Shown: positions 14,171 to 14,267 of the stretch, piece after piece | Layout of the letters: each line of letters opens with the position of its first letter | Position numbering within the stretch: the stretch's first letter is position 1 | Origin: Desulfurococcales archaeon | GTDB lineage: Archaea; Thermoproteota; Thermoprotei_A; Sulfolobales; Acidilobaceae | Assembly (NCBI GenBank): GCA_027012045.1 | Contig: JALUZI010000032.1 | Span: 1-14,267, forward strand | DNA: 14,267 nt | Direction of reading: 5' to 3' | Notes under the pieces: generated by a model | The model's input: only the letters and a program-made list of their open reading frames with translations | What the model was told of the DNA's origin: nothing | Databases searched by the model: none | Translations under genes and position numbers: made by a program

Positions 14171-14176
14171 CCACCT
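14171..14176 (-). promoter_or_regulatory. Ribosome binding site deciding the metallopeptidase start
   Basis: The minus strand reads AGGTGG, 5 nt before ATG 14165. The TAG stop of the upstream partial membrane protein overlaps its first two bases. Confidence 0.6.
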
Positions 14177-14267
14177 AAAACAATAATAATGCTAGAACTG
14201 GGAACAACAGGGCCATACTACTGAATACTACGGTGTAATAATTCCATCCCGGGGATTCCCTTATAAC
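14175..14267 (-). CDS. C-terminal 30 residues of a probable membrane protein (partial, cut by right edge)
   Basis: On the minus strand an open frame enters from the right edge, VIRESPGWNYYTVV..., and continues into a hydrophobic stretch FSSMALLFPVLALLLF ending at TAG 14175-14177. The final 20 residues look like a C-terminal transmembrane helix. The stop overlaps the ribosome binding site of the HELLH gene, the tight spacing expected inside an operon. Only 31 codons are visible, so an accidental frame is possible, but hydrophobicity and position both favour a real gene. Confidence 0.5.
   Translation of the reverse strand, partial: VIRESPGWNYYTVVFSSMALLFPVLALLLF

Noticed and set aside
1..14267. 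tRNA genes, CRISPR repeats, insertion-sequence ends or an integrated element
   Set aside because: No cloverleaf-like sequence, regularly spaced repeat, transposase or integrase was seen; gaps between genes are short and filled by promoters. C/D-box RNA motifs were looked for in 1486-1695 and not found; other spacers were not checked as closely.

Overview
The window looks like chromosome of a hyperthermophilic crenarchaeon (Thermoproteota), most plausibly of the Desulfurococcales type. The reasons are an archaeal TmcA, an archaeal tryptophanyl-tRNA synthetase, a diphthine synthase (found only in archaea and eukaryotes), a tungsten-type aldehyde ferredoxin oxidoreductase, TATA-box promoters, GGTG/GGAGGTG ribosome binding sites and very heavy use of TTG start codons. 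I cannot name the genus. I see no tRNA, rRNA, CRISPR array or insertion sequence, and no compositional sign of a mobile island.

Layout. (1) 1-1485, minus: N-terminal 495 residues of TmcA, the tRNA(Met) cytidine acetyltransferase, cut by the left edge. (2) 1696-2151, plus: a PadR-type winged-helix regulator divergent from tmcA, whose 3' end overlaps that of the next gene. (3) 2137-6501, minus: a 1454-residue RecQ-type helicase with about 690 residues of unusual N-terminal sequence, part of which resembles a degenerate DEDD exonuclease. (4) 6552-8002, minus: a membrane-anchored SDH-type serine protease followed 11 nt later by an unrecognised 188-residue gene. (5) 8132-10665, plus: an aldehyde ferredoxin oxidoreductase-family enzyme overlapping a PHP-domain metal hydrolase. 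(6) 10662-12643, minus: diphthine synthase and TrpRS in a 4-nt-overlap operon. (7) 12817-13143, plus: a small single-span membrane protein. (8) 13127-14267, minus: a compact group of a 210-residue unknown, a HELLH putative metallopeptidase and the last 30 residues of a membrane protein running off the right edge.

Three blocks serve translation: TmcA (tRNA modification), TrpRS (charging) and DphB (EF-2 modification). The AOR/PHP pair is metabolic. The most unusual parts are the giant helicase, with two 20-bp-spaced CAC(C/T)GGTG boxes at its promoter; the AOR enzyme, which lacks the first of the usual four cluster cysteines; and the right-end trio, in which a HELLH protein sits beside a partner carrying an HDLMH echo. 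The genome is compact, with three convergent gene pairs overlapping at their 3' ends. Several starts were moved from the longest reading to a downstream codon with a good ribosome binding site (1696, 8002, 12643, 14165).
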